Shown here: positions 45,615 to 53,235 of the stretch, in pieces | Numbering within the stretch: the stretch's first letter is position 1 | Layout of the letters: every line of letters starts with the position of its first letter | From: Motilimonas pumila | Lineage (GTDB): Bacteria > Pseudomonadota > Gammaproteobacteria > Enterobacterales > CBDFNC01 | Assembly (NCBI RefSeq): GCF_003596335.1 | Contig: NZ_QZCH01000004.1 | Location: 152,206-216,205 of the forward strand | Length of the DNA: 64,000 nt | Direction: 5' to 3' | Notes under the pieces: generated by a model | What the model was told of the DNA's origin: nothing | What the model saw: the letters and a program-made list of their open reading frames with translations, nothing else | Databases searched by the model: none | Position numbers and translations under genes: made by a program

Positions 45615-46571
45615 TTGCAATCCTTTACCAACATTAGTGTCGTCGTCCAAGGCCCTGTTCAGAATACAGCCACACGTACCCACCATGAGGAAGGAATTAC
45701 AATAAAGTGCCTTAATAGCATTCGTCAATTCTTGCCCGGCGCTACAATTATCCTATCGACCTGGCAGGGACAAAATATTTCGGGGTTAGACGTTGATAAG
45801 GTGTTGCTGAATGACGACCCTGGGCCTGATGATGAGCGCTTTTTACCACTTAACTATCATCGCCAGCTTGTGTCTACACGAGCTGGCCTCGCGCAAGTGG
45901 AAACGCGTTACGCATTAAAATTACGCAGTGATAATTTTCTTACCGGTAATCAATTTGTCGACCTGCAGCAAGCATTTTTGAAAGGCCAAGATGAAGCAAA
46001 ATTGTTTGAACAAAGAGTGGTTGTGAATGCTAACCTCTCTCGGCGAACCTCTCATGGCCGACGCGTAATAATGAGCCCGAGTGATTTTTTCTACTACGGT
46101 TTAACGCAAGATTTGAAAAAGATTTGGCAACAGCCAAACTTCTGCCAGCAAAGTTTCGCCACTGATTACCAACAATTAAGGTTACAAGCCAATGAGGTTA
46201 ATAAACTGGAAGCCGAACAGGTTTACTGCCAAATATGGCTCAAGCACCTAGATCCTAATGCGCCTCTGCTGGCAAACCGGTTCGATAAAGCCAAGCAATA
46301 CCTTAGTTACTGGGAACGTTTCTTGGCTAATAACCTGATTATTGCCGATCCAGAAACCATGGGGCTGGGCTTAAGAAGAGTATCTGAACGAAAGCAAAAA
46401 CGCGCCAATGAATATAGCCATGATGACTGGCTAGCCTTGTACAAAACTTATTGCGACGAAGATTTCACCATTCCCTTTAGCCTGCAACAAGCATGGCTCA
46501 CCACCCGCAGGCTAATAAAGCTGCCAATAAGTGGCAGCTATTTCAAATTAAGACATCCACGCTCTTGCTAG
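45615..46571 (+). CDS. WavE-family LPS synthesis protein (second copy)
   Basis: 318 residues, clearly a paralogue of the previous gene: ISVVVQGPVQNTATRT, TIILSTWQGQNISGLDVDKVLLNDDPG and YALKLRSDNFLTG align segment by segment. The start is TTG 45615 with AAGGTG 6 bases upstream. The two copies differ enough to be old duplicates with different acceptors. It converges on the WaaE-like gene with 13 bp between. Confidence 0.82.
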   Translation: MQSFTNISVVVQGPVQNTATRTHHEEGITIKCLNSIRQFLPGATIILSTWQGQNISGLDVDKVLLNDDPGPDDERFLPLNYHRQLVSTRAGLAQVETRYALKLRSDNFLTGNQFVDLQQAFLKGQDEAKLFEQRVVVNANLSRRTSHGRRVIMSPSDFFYYGLTQDLKKIWQQPNFCQQSFATDYQQLRLQANEVNKLEAEQVYCQIWLKHLDPNAPLLANRFDKAKQYLSYWERFLANNLIIADPETMGLGLRRVSERKQKRANEYSHDDWLALYKTYCDEDFTIPFSLQQAWLTTRRLIKLPISGSYFKLRHPRSC

Positions 46572-46584
46572 GAAACAATTCGTG

Positions 46585-47355
46585 TTAAGGCTTTCGGTTT
46601 TGTAATAACCATAACCCCATGTGCTTATTATAGTTGGCTTGGGCGTAACTCATTGCCACAATAAACCCGATAGCACCATCCAAAAAGCCTCGACGAATAA
46701 AGTAGATAAGAATAAAAGTCCACCCACCGCCTAATACAATGAGCGGGAACGGTCGCGCTTTTTTCCCCTTTCGATGATATTTCTGTGCGCCGAGCCAAGC
46801 GTATTTAGCTGTTTTTTCAAGGCCATGGCCGTAATGACGTTGCGTATAATGCAGCAGCAACCCCGCTAGTTTGCCCTTTTTACCTTCTGCCGGCACGACG
46901 GTTTCATGCACCTCATCCAAGGTATAACGGGCACCTTCGCGTTGAAATAAACGCAGTACCGAGCGTGCGCTGCGACCATACTTCAAGGTTTTACCGTAAA
47001 TCGTCACCCCCCAAGGCAAACGATAGGAAGTACATTCAATATCTGTTTGGCAAAGCAGTTGCGTCATGCTCTGCTGCATCACTTCATCAAGGGCTTCATC
47101 CGCATCTATCGACAATACCCAGTCACACGTTGCTTGCTCCAGCGCACGCTGCTTTTGCTTACCAAAGCCGGGCCAGTCAGTAATAGTCACTTTGTCGGTA
47201 TAACGCTGACAAATAGCCACGGTATCGTCGGTTGAACCGCTGTCTAATACTATAATTTCATCGGCAACGTGGGCGACAGACTGTAAACACTTCTCAACTC
47301 TGTCCGCTTCATTTTTGGTTATTAAAATCACCGACAAACTGTGTTGTTTCTTCAT
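46585..47355 (-). CDS. GT2-family LPS core glycosyltransferase, WaaE/KdtX-like
   Basis: 256-residue GT-A enzyme. LSVILITKNEADRVEKCLQS opens the domain, IIVLDSGSTDDTV gives nucleotide binding, and SIDADEALD carries the DxD motif. The C-terminal half (YGRSARSVLRLFQREGARY, YGHGLEKTAKYAWLGA) is typical of WaaE-type beta-1,4-glucosyltransferases that extend heptose I in the inner core. A hydrophobic segment near residue 220 would attach it to the membrane. It lies 1 bp from the next gene on the same strand. Confidence 0.87.
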   Translation of the reverse strand: MKKQHSLSVILITKNEADRVEKCLQSVAHVADEIIVLDSGSTDDTVAICQRYTDKVTITDWPGFGKQKQRALEQATCDWVLSIDADEALDEVMQQSMTQLLCQTDIECTSYRLPWGVTIYGKTLKYGRSARSVLRLFQREGARYTLDEVHETVVPAEGKKGKLAGLLLHYTQRHYGHGLEKTAKYAWLGAQKYHRKGKKARPFPLIVLGGGWTFILIYFIRRGFLDGAIGFIVAMSYAQANYNKHMGLWLLQNRKP

Positions 47356-47356
47356 A

Positions 47357-48418
47357 TTAGAGCTTCCAGTAAGCTAACTTTTTACGCATTTTTAAGTGGC
47401 GAACAATATTACTTGGCTTGGCTTTTAAGTGCGAAGTCCCCTTTGCCAGTAACTCATCAGTAGCAGCGAGCACTCGCTCGCTTGAGTGCCCATCCGTATA
47501 AGGATGAATATGCTCGGTATATTGCTTAATGGCATTGATTAACTCCGGCGGCTGCATCAGCACATGGGTCAATGCTTGATGTACCTTGGACTCATCCGTA
47601 ATGTTATAGAGATGCGGTCCTGGCATTTTGTTGTTAAAGGTCACCACAGGCTTATGCTGCATTAAAAACATTAAAACAATCGACGACGTATCACACAACA
47701 TGGCGTCAGCCGCGGTCAATAAAGGTAAAACATTGTCGGTTTCGATAAACTGACAATGTTCGCTTTCAAGTGACCGATACATAGCGACTACTTCGGGGTC
47801 CATTTTGGGATGAAACTGAATCAGCCAACGCCACTCCCCAGAAGTGGTCAAACGCTTTACGGTATCAAATAATTGACGAGCGCAAGAGATATGCTTTGAA
47901 AAAGTAGAGCACATTAAAATTGTTTTGCGGCCATCTGTACTGTCAAATGGATTGCCTGACTGAGTTTGAAATAAAGGGTCTAAGGCTGCCCACCCCGTTT
48001 CTTTCACTTCAAAATGGCCATGCTGCTGGGCTAATTCTTGAAAACGCGCGGTGCTACTTGGGCCCTGAGTGCAGTAAAGATCAAAGCAATCGCGGATCGC
48101 AAAGTGGCCCTTGTTGCCTTCACTTTTACGTTTACCGGTGTCAAAACCATGAAACAGCGCCACTTTTAGGCCAGGAATAAAGCTGGGCACCACATTACCA
48201 GGTACAAACACCGCATCAGGCTGCCATTCAATCACTTGGTTAACACTTTGCCAGCACAGTTCGTCGCCTCGTAAGTGTTTAGGGTCAACCTCTGAGCCTT
48301 CTAAAAACCAATAAACCGCATCACCTCGCGCTTTGATTACCTGCTGCAAGGGTCGTAGCATCGCATACGCATAATTCTGGGCAATATAAAATAAATAACG
48401 CTTGGGACAAACTGGCAC
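47357..48418 (-). CDS. CDP-glycerol:glycerophosphotransferase-family protein
   Basis: 353-residue GT-B-like protein. The C-terminal region FHPKMDPEVVAMYRSLE, NVLPLLTAADAMLCDTSSIVLMFLMQHKPVVTF is the family core, known from teichoic-acid polymerases and capsule/LPS glycerophosphate transferases. Here it sits between LPS core genes, so transfer of a phosphoglycerol-like group to core or O-chain is the likely role (inference). Start is GTG 48418, with GAGAG upstream. It is divergent from waaA and probably cotranscribed with the WaaE-like gene. Confidence 0.8.
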   Translation of the reverse strand: MPVCPKRYLFYIAQNYAYAMLRPLQQVIKARGDAVYWFLEGSEVDPKHLRGDELCWQSVNQVIEWQPDAVFVPGNVVPSFIPGLKVALFHGFDTGKRKSEGNKGHFAIRDCFDLYCTQGPSSTARFQELAQQHGHFEVKETGWAALDPLFQTQSGNPFDSTDGRKTILMCSTFSKHISCARQLFDTVKRLTTSGEWRWLIQFHPKMDPEVVAMYRSLESEHCQFIETDNVLPLLTAADAMLCDTSSIVLMFLMQHKPVVTFNNKMPGPHLYNITDESKVHQALTHVLMQPPELINAIKQYTEHIHPYTDGHSSERVLAATDELLAKGTSHLKAKPSNIVRHLKMRKKLAYWKL

Positions 48419-48574
48419 AAGATGCTCTCAGTTGACGGTAATAATCAACATGATAGCAAAAAGCCTAAGCAGAGATAAAACACTATGCTTAACACTCGTA
48501 ATCACTTGATAGCAAAAATGTGGGCCGTTACCATAACTCAGCCTCAGCTAAATCATCACTTACCACGGAGCATT

Positions 48575-49855
48575 ATGATTTATCGCCTTGTTTATACCTT
48601 GATCATGCTACTGGTTTGTCCCTTTTTATTGTTTGGCTTATACAAGCGCAAACCTGGAAAACCCGCCTTTGGCTCGCGTTGGAAAGAACACTTTGGTTTT
48701 ACGCCAGCACTACTGCAAAATGATAAGCCAGTGATCTGGGTACACGCTGTATCTGTCGGAGAAAGTATTGCCGTCACACCGGTACTCAAAAGTTTGCAAC
48801 AAAGCTATCCGCAATATCAAATCGTGGTGACCACCACCACCAGCACAGGCGCAGAACAAATAGCCAAGCTTACAGGGGTTACTCACAGGTACATGCCCAT
48901 TGATTTTAGTTGGTGCGTCAGACGTTTTTTAAACGTTATCAAACCGCAAGTTATGATCATTATGGAAACCGAGCTCTGGCCAAACACCCTCGCCAGCGTT
49001 GCAGCAAAAGCGATTCCTATCATTTTGCTCAATGGTCGTTTGTCCGCTCGTTCGGCGCGGCGTTACGGCAAGTTCAAAGGCGCTTTTGCACAACTTGGCG
49101 GTAAATTAAGTCATCTACTCACCGTACATCAGGATGATGCATCACGGTTCATAGCGCTTGGGGTGCCAGCAAATAAAGTGACCGTTACCGGCTCGATTAA
49201 ATATGATATTCAACTGCCTAAAGAAACCCTGCGCCAAGGCGCTGAGCTAAGGCAACAACTGGGACATCAGCGCCCGGTGTTCATTGCAGCCAGCACTCAT
49301 CAAGGGGAAGATGAACAAGTTCTTAGCGCATTTAAAGCCGTGCAGAAAAGCATTAAAGAAGCATTGTTGATTCTAGTGCCACGTCACCCAGAACGGTTTC
49401 AAACAGTTTTTGAACTGTGTCAAAGCCAAGGGTTTAACGTACAAAAGCGCACCGAACCTCAAACCATCACCTCGGATCTTGAAGTTTACCTCGGTGACAC
49501 AATGGGCGAAATGTTGACATTAATGGCAGCGGCAGACGTTACCGTTATGGGCGGCAGTTTACTCGGCGATAAAGTCGGCGGACATAACTTATTAGAGCCG
49601 GCGGCACTCGCAAAACCCAGTATCATTGGCCCCAGTTACTTCAACTTCAGCGACATTACCGAGCAATTGCAACAAGCAGGCGCAACACACGTTTGTGCAA
49701 ACAGTCAGCAACTGGCGCAGCAATTAATCGCTTTGCTTAAAGACAAGGATCAGCAGCAGGTAATGGGTAAGCACGCCTTGAATGTGGTGAACCGCAACAA
49801 AGGCGCGGTTGACAAAAGCATCACGCTTATCGGCAATTACCTGACCCCATCATGA
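48575..49855 (+). CDS. waaA: Kdo transferase (3-deoxy-D-manno-octulosonic acid transferase)
   Basis: Membrane-anchored GT-B enzyme that adds Kdo from CMP-Kdo to lipid IVA. An N-terminal anchor (IYRLVYTLIMLLVCPFLLF) is followed by VIWVHAVSVGESIAVTPVL, the segment with the catalytic Glu, then IIMETELWPN and GGSLLGDKVGGHNLLEPA. Length 426 (E. coli 425). Start is ATG 48575 behind GGAG; an upstream in-frame start at 48485 has no support. Presence of kdkA next door suggests it is monofunctional, adding one Kdo (inference from Haemophilus). The 3' end overlaps kdkA by 19 bp. Confidence 0.95.
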   Translation: MIYRLVYTLIMLLVCPFLLFGLYKRKPGKPAFGSRWKEHFGFTPALLQNDKPVIWVHAVSVGESIAVTPVLKSLQQSYPQYQIVVTTTTSTGAEQIAKLTGVTHRYMPIDFSWCVRRFLNVIKPQVMIIMETELWPNTLASVAAKAIPIILLNGRLSARSARRYGKFKGAFAQLGGKLSHLLTVHQDDASRFIALGVPANKVTVTGSIKYDIQLPKETLRQGAELRQQLGHQRPVFIAASTHQGEDEQVLSAFKAVQKSIKEALLILVPRHPERFQTVFELCQSQGFNVQKRTEPQTITSDLEVYLGDTMGEMLTLMAAADVTVMGGSLLGDKVGGHNLLEPAALAKPSIIGPSYFNFSDITEQLQQAGATHVCANSQQLAQQLIALLKDKDQQQVMGKHALNVVNRNKGAVDKSITLIGNYLTPS

Positions 49856-50571
49856 TAACCTTTTAACAAGGCTTGCCAGTTCTCATCATTAAAATGGATT
49901 TGGCGCTTACCACGCTCTTTAATAAATGAGCGTTGTAAGCGAGCAAGATTACCGCCTTGCCAATTGTGCCCTCGCTTTTGGTAACATTTGTCAAAATCAA
50001 TCAACCAAACCTGCTGCGCTTGATCAATTAAAATATTATGGGCATTTAAGTCCGTATGGCATACCTCAAGCAGGTGCATTTTTTTGATCATTTGGCCGAT
50101 ACTCGCCCATAGGTCGCCGGTTATCGCGCTTTGTTGCAACAACCCAACCAAGTCTTTAGCCCCAGCGACTTTCTCTACCAAAATATCGGCGTGATAAGTC
50201 AATCCTGTTCTTTGCGTACGCGCCGCAATACCCCGAGGTACATTGACCCCTCCAGCAGATAACAATTGCAACAACCTGAGCTCTGCCACGCTGCGGCTGT
50301 TTTGCCATCCTGTAAACCAATAACTGTCAGCGACAAGTTTGCCAAATAAACCGCCGCGACGATAATGGCGCAGCGCCATGGCCAGTTTCTCACCTTGCAC
50401 AAACCAAGTGGTTCCGCGCCCTTGGGCCGAGCCTATCACCTTGTTTTGACCTGACCAAAACTCGCTTTCAAAGCATAACAAGGGTGCCTCAGTCAGAAAT
50501 TCAGAGTGATACAGAATTTGCTCTGCACCATTATCAAGCAAGGTAAAAGGGTCTTGCGGCTTCTGCGTCAT
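49837..50571 (-). CDS. kdkA: 3-deoxy-D-manno-octulosonic acid kinase
   Basis: Phosphorylates position 4 of the single Kdo in the inner core. 244 residues of a kinase fold: GRGTTWFVQGEKLAMALRHYRRGG binds ATP, CHTDLNAHNIL is the catalytic loop (Asp), and WLIDFDKCY is the metal-binding DFD. These are specific to KdkA among small kinases. It is convergent and overlapping with waaA, and divergent from opsX. Confidence 0.93.
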   Translation of the reverse strand: MTQKPQDPFTLLDNGAEQILYHSEFLTEAPLLCFESEFWSGQNKVIGSAQGRGTTWFVQGEKLAMALRHYRRGGLFGKLVADSYWFTGWQNSRSVAELRLLQLLSAGGVNVPRGIAARTQRTGLTYHADILVEKVAGAKDLVGLLQQSAITGDLWASIGQMIKKMHLLEVCHTDLNAHNILIDQAQQVWLIDFDKCYQKRGHNWQGGNLARLQRSFIKERGKRQIHFNDENWQALLKGYHDGVR

Positions 50572-50679
50572 AGGCTTCTCTTGGTGAAATATAACATTGT
50601 CACTATTTTACAATTACCTAAGGCCGCTGCATAATTCAAATTAGTTTTTTGCCCCGCATTCAATTCTAGGTAAAGATTT

Positions 50680-51720
50680 ATGGCTTTGTTTACTCACGCG
50701 CCACATTCCCTGTGCATTCTGCGTCTTTCTGCGATTGGTGATGTTTGCCACGCCATCGCGAGTGTGCAAGCCATTCAGCAACACTGGCCAGATACCCGCA
50801 TCACCTGGATTTGTGGAAAGATTGAAGCCCAACTGATTGGCGACCTACCTGGCATTGAGGTGGTCATTTTTGATAAAAAGACGGGTTTTAAGGGCATGCG
50901 AGCCTTATGGAAAACGCTTAAACAGCAACGCTTCGACGCCTTACTGCAAATGCAGTTAGCCCTACGGGCCAGCGCGTTGTCTTTCGGCATCAAAGCAAAA
51001 TACCGCGTCGGCTTTAGCAAAAGTCGCAGCAAAGAAGGCCAGTGGCTGTTTACTAACCGTCACCTGCCTGAATCAGATTCAGTGCACGTACTCGATAACT
51101 TTGCCGACTTTGTGAAGTACTTAGGCGTGCCATTTGATAAGCCCCATTGGCACATTCCGTTAAGTGAATCAGATCAAGCTTTTGCCAAGCAAGCCATTAA
51201 ACAACGCCCTTGCCTTGTCATTTCTCCCGCTGCCAGCAAAGACGAGCGCAACTGGCTTATCGAACGTTATGCCGCTGCTGCAGATTATTTCGTCAGCAAG
51301 GGAGGCCAGGTTATTTTATGTGGCTCACCCGCACCGCGAGAAATTGCCCTGGGCCAAGCCATTGAGCAAGCTTGTAGCCAACCGATAGATAACCTTATTG
51401 GGCAAACCAGCCTGAAGCAATTAACGGCAGTGATTGCCGCTGCGGATGTTGTACTGGCTCCAGATTCAGGCCCGGCACACTTAGCCACCACACAAGGCAC
51501 TCCTGTCATTGGCTTATATGGCCACAGTAATCCCAAGCGCACCGGCCCGTATAATGATTTAGATAAAGTGGTCAGCGTTTACGAACAACACGTAGAAGCG
51601 CAGCACGGTAAACCCATCACAGAGCTACCATGGGCAACGCGGGTCAAAGGGGAGCATATAATGCAAGACATTAGTCTTGAGGCCGTCATCTCCAAATTAG
51701 GACAATTTGTAACTGACTAG
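50680..51720 (+). CDS. opsX: LPS heptosyltransferase I, GT9 family (OpsX/WaaC-like)
   Basis: 346-residue GT9 enzyme that adds the first heptose to phospho-Kdo. CILRLSAIGDVCHAIASVQAIQ is the family N-terminus with the catalytic Asp, VISPAASKDERNW the middle loop, and LAPDSGPAHLATTQGTPVIGLYGHSNPKRTGP the donor-binding region. The combination with KdkA is the Haemophilus/Vibrio OpsX arrangement. Start is ATG 50680 with AGG upstream. WaaC and OpsX names overlap. Confidence 0.86.
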   Translation: MALFTHAPHSLCILRLSAIGDVCHAIASVQAIQQHWPDTRITWICGKIEAQLIGDLPGIEVVIFDKKTGFKGMRALWKTLKQQRFDALLQMQLALRASALSFGIKAKYRVGFSKSRSKEGQWLFTNRHLPESDSVHVLDNFADFVKYLGVPFDKPHWHIPLSESDQAFAKQAIKQRPCLVISPAASKDERNWLIERYAAAADYFVSKGGQVILCGSPAPREIALGQAIEQACSQPIDNLIGQTSLKQLTAVIAAADVVLAPDSGPAHLATTQGTPVIGLYGHSNPKRTGPYNDLDKVVSVYEQHVEAQHGKPITELPWATRVKGEHIMQDISLEAVISKLGQFVTD

Positions 51721-51767
51721 CATTGAACTTTTCAATTGAGCTCAATGCCCGCTTATTTTTCTCAAGC

Positions 51768-51806
51768 GATAAAGAAATGGGGCGATACATTGCTGTATCG
51801 CCCCAT
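51768..51806 (-). terminator. Terminator of the CsrB-like RNA
   Basis: A 12-bp perfect stem (51777-51788 with 51795-51806, containing GGGGCGATAC) and a 6-nt loop are followed on the minus strand by TTTCTTTA. One of the strongest terminators in the window. Confidence 0.88.
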
Positions 51807-52403
51807 GGCCTTACACATCTTCCGTTAATGTTTTGTGCTCCCTGCGCTCCCTGACTGATCTACTCCAGACCGATTCCACTTCTCTTCCTGAGGGGTCCTG
51901 TCGTCCTAACAATAAATCATCCTGATTTATTCTGCTCAATCCTTAGAGGTGTCCTTTTGCATCATGCAGTTACGCCTTCCTAACGCAACCAGCGTCCATT
52001 CTTAGTCCTTCATCCTTATTAATTGACATCCTATTCAATTCTGCTCAACTCCATGGAGGTGTCCATGTTCATCCTGAGGGCTAATATCCCATTTCACCCA
52101 TTCATCCAATGAATTCATCCTAAATGGCTTCCTGCAGATAAACCATCCTCGTTTATCGTTTCGATCCCTGAAAAGTCCTGTGCGTCCTGCGATAAGTCCT
52201 CATGACTTATGCTTTCGTTCCATGAAAGGTCCTGAGCGTCCTGCGATAAGTCTTCGTGACTTATGCTTTCGTTCCGTGAAAGGTCCTGAGCGTCCTGCGA
52301 TAAGTCCTCATGACTTATGCTTTCGTTCCGTGAAAAGGCTTGGCCGGGTATCCTGCTCAAAAGCGTGTAGCGCTTATGCTTCAATCCGTGAAGTGTTTTG
52401 CTG
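51769..52403 (-). ncRNA. csrB: CsrB/RsmZ-type regulatory RNA, unusually long
   Basis: Read on the minus strand, this non-coding stretch holds 38 GGA triplets in about 630 nt, mostly as CAGGA, AAGGA or TGGA, many in loops of short hairpins (CTTTC-ACGGAAC-GAAAG; AAATCAGGATGATTT; CTTCACGGATTGAAG). Segments such as AAAGGACACCTC, CAGGATGA, GCAGGAAGC and CAGGGAGC recall E. coli CsrB. It ends in a strong terminator. Such RNAs bind and sequester CsrA. E. coli CsrB is about 370 nt, so this copy is large, partly through 54-nt tandem units. The 5' end is estimated from the last GGA hairpin near 52385; no clear promoter was recognised. It lies alone between opsX and a cold-shock gene. Confidence 0.88.
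52137..52338 (-). repeat. Tandem 54-nt repeats inside the CsrB-like RNA
   Basis: Units 52137-52190 (diverged), 52191-52244, 52245-52298 and the partial 52299-52338. The central two are nearly identical. Each RNA unit has two hairpins (CTTTC...GAAAG with GGA in the loop; ATAAGTC...GACTTAT) and up to four GGA sites. In the unit at 52245 the loop GAGGAC has become GAAGAC, losing one. Confidence 0.9.
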
Positions 52404-52983
52404 TGTTCTTGTTACGTACTTTACCTATTTCTATATGGGAAACTACCTACTGCGATCACAAATCGAACGCAAAACAATATCAAAACAAGATATAAAACAA
52501 TGGGATCATCTACTTATTGAGGTTTATCATATTATCTCTGAGAATCAAATTTGCTTTTTCATCGCTCTAAATAGCGATAATCTCAGCCTCTTAATGGCGA
52601 ATGTCTTACAGTTAAAAATAGGGGAGTTAATCGATTTTTAACGCCATCAACAAGACCGTGAACGCCATCACGCTTTATGAGACCTAGACCATGGCCGCAG
52701 GTACAGCGCAAGAGTAGGTTAATACATCGGACGATTTTTATGACACTTACAATAAGCTTTTAATTTAACTCAGGTAAAAAATTGTGCCATGTAAATCCAT
52801 GGTATAAGCTTAATTTGCTTTGTTTATGCAATCACGCAGATATTTTATCTCAGCTTACGAAACTGCTTTGCCCTCTATAGCAAACCCCAGTTATCAGTGA
52901 ATAAACATCGCACTCGAAAGACTGCCAGCTTGCTGGTGATAATACATGCCTACCAAGGCGCTAGTTAAGTAAAGAGAGTAACA
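52404..52983. other. Upstream region of the CsrB-like RNA and of the cold-shock gene
   Basis: 580 bp with no well-supported gene. It should contain the promoter of the minus-strand RNA and the leader of the plus-strand cold-shock gene. A frame 52435-52641 (68 codons, ATG) exists but lacks a Shine-Dalgarno. A palindrome CCATG...CATGG lies at 52787-52802, next to a possible -10 (TATAAG). Confidence 0.5.
52596..52611 (-). promoter_or_regulatory. Possible GacA/UvrY-like half site upstream of the CsrB-like RNA
   Basis: TGTAAG (minus strand, 52605-52610) matches the left half of the TGTAAG-N6-CTTACA box. The right half is poor. It lies about 200 bp upstream of the estimated RNA start, where such boxes are found in other species. 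Confidence 0.3.
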
Positions 52984-53193
52984 ATGTCAGATCAAGTTAA
53001 AGGTACAGTTAAGTGGTTCAATGATGAGAAAGGTTTTGGTTTCATTGAGCGTGAAGATGGTAAAGATGTGTTTGTTCACTTCAGTGTGATCAATGGCAAT
53101 GGCCGCAAAACATTGCAAGAAGGCCAACAAGTCACTATGGAAGTAGTGCAAGGCCAGAAAGGCCCACAAGCTGAGAATGTTACCGTAATTTAA
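52984..53193 (+). CDS. CspA-family cold-shock protein
   Basis: 69-residue single OB-fold protein binding single-stranded RNA/DNA. RNP1 is KGFGFIE and RNP2 is VFVHFSVI, with [11 protein letters not shown] at the start. Typical CspA/CspD size. Start is ATG 52984 with AGAGAG upstream. Cold induction is not shown by sequence, as non-inducible paralogues exist. Confidence 0.95.
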   Translation: MSDQVKGTVKWFNDEKGFGFIEREDGKDVFVHFSVINGNGRKTLQEGQQVTMEVVQGQKGPQAENVTVI

Positions 53194-53200
53194 TACGGTT

Positions 53201-53231
53201 GCCGAAGCCATGCCAAATGGCTTCGGCCTCT
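53201..53231 (+). terminator. Terminator after the cold-shock gene
   Basis: GCCGAAGCCA (53201-53210) pairs perfectly with TGGCTTCGGC (53218-53227), a 10-bp stem with a 7-nt loop, followed by CTCTTT. It may also serve the convergent deaminase gene. Confidence 0.75.
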
Positions 53232-53235
53232 TTGC

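Noticed and set aside
48485..48574. N-terminal extension of WaaA
   Set aside because: ATG 48575 has GGAG upstream and matches the family length.
52137..52338. CRISPR-like array
   Set aside because: Units are contiguous 54-nt tandem repeats without variable spacers, and no cas genes are present.
52115..52384. Minus-strand frame encoding a repetitive protein (repeats with ISHEDLSQDAQDL)
   Set aside because: The repeats are explained by the 54-nt modules of the CsrB-like RNA; 54 is divisible by 3, so frames stay open by chance. No Shine-Dalgarno at the start.
52180..52641. Plus-strand 153-codon frame across the same repeats
   Set aside because: It is antisense to the regulatory RNA, and its N-terminal part is only translated repeat. 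Only its last 68 codons could be considered, without ribosome-site support.
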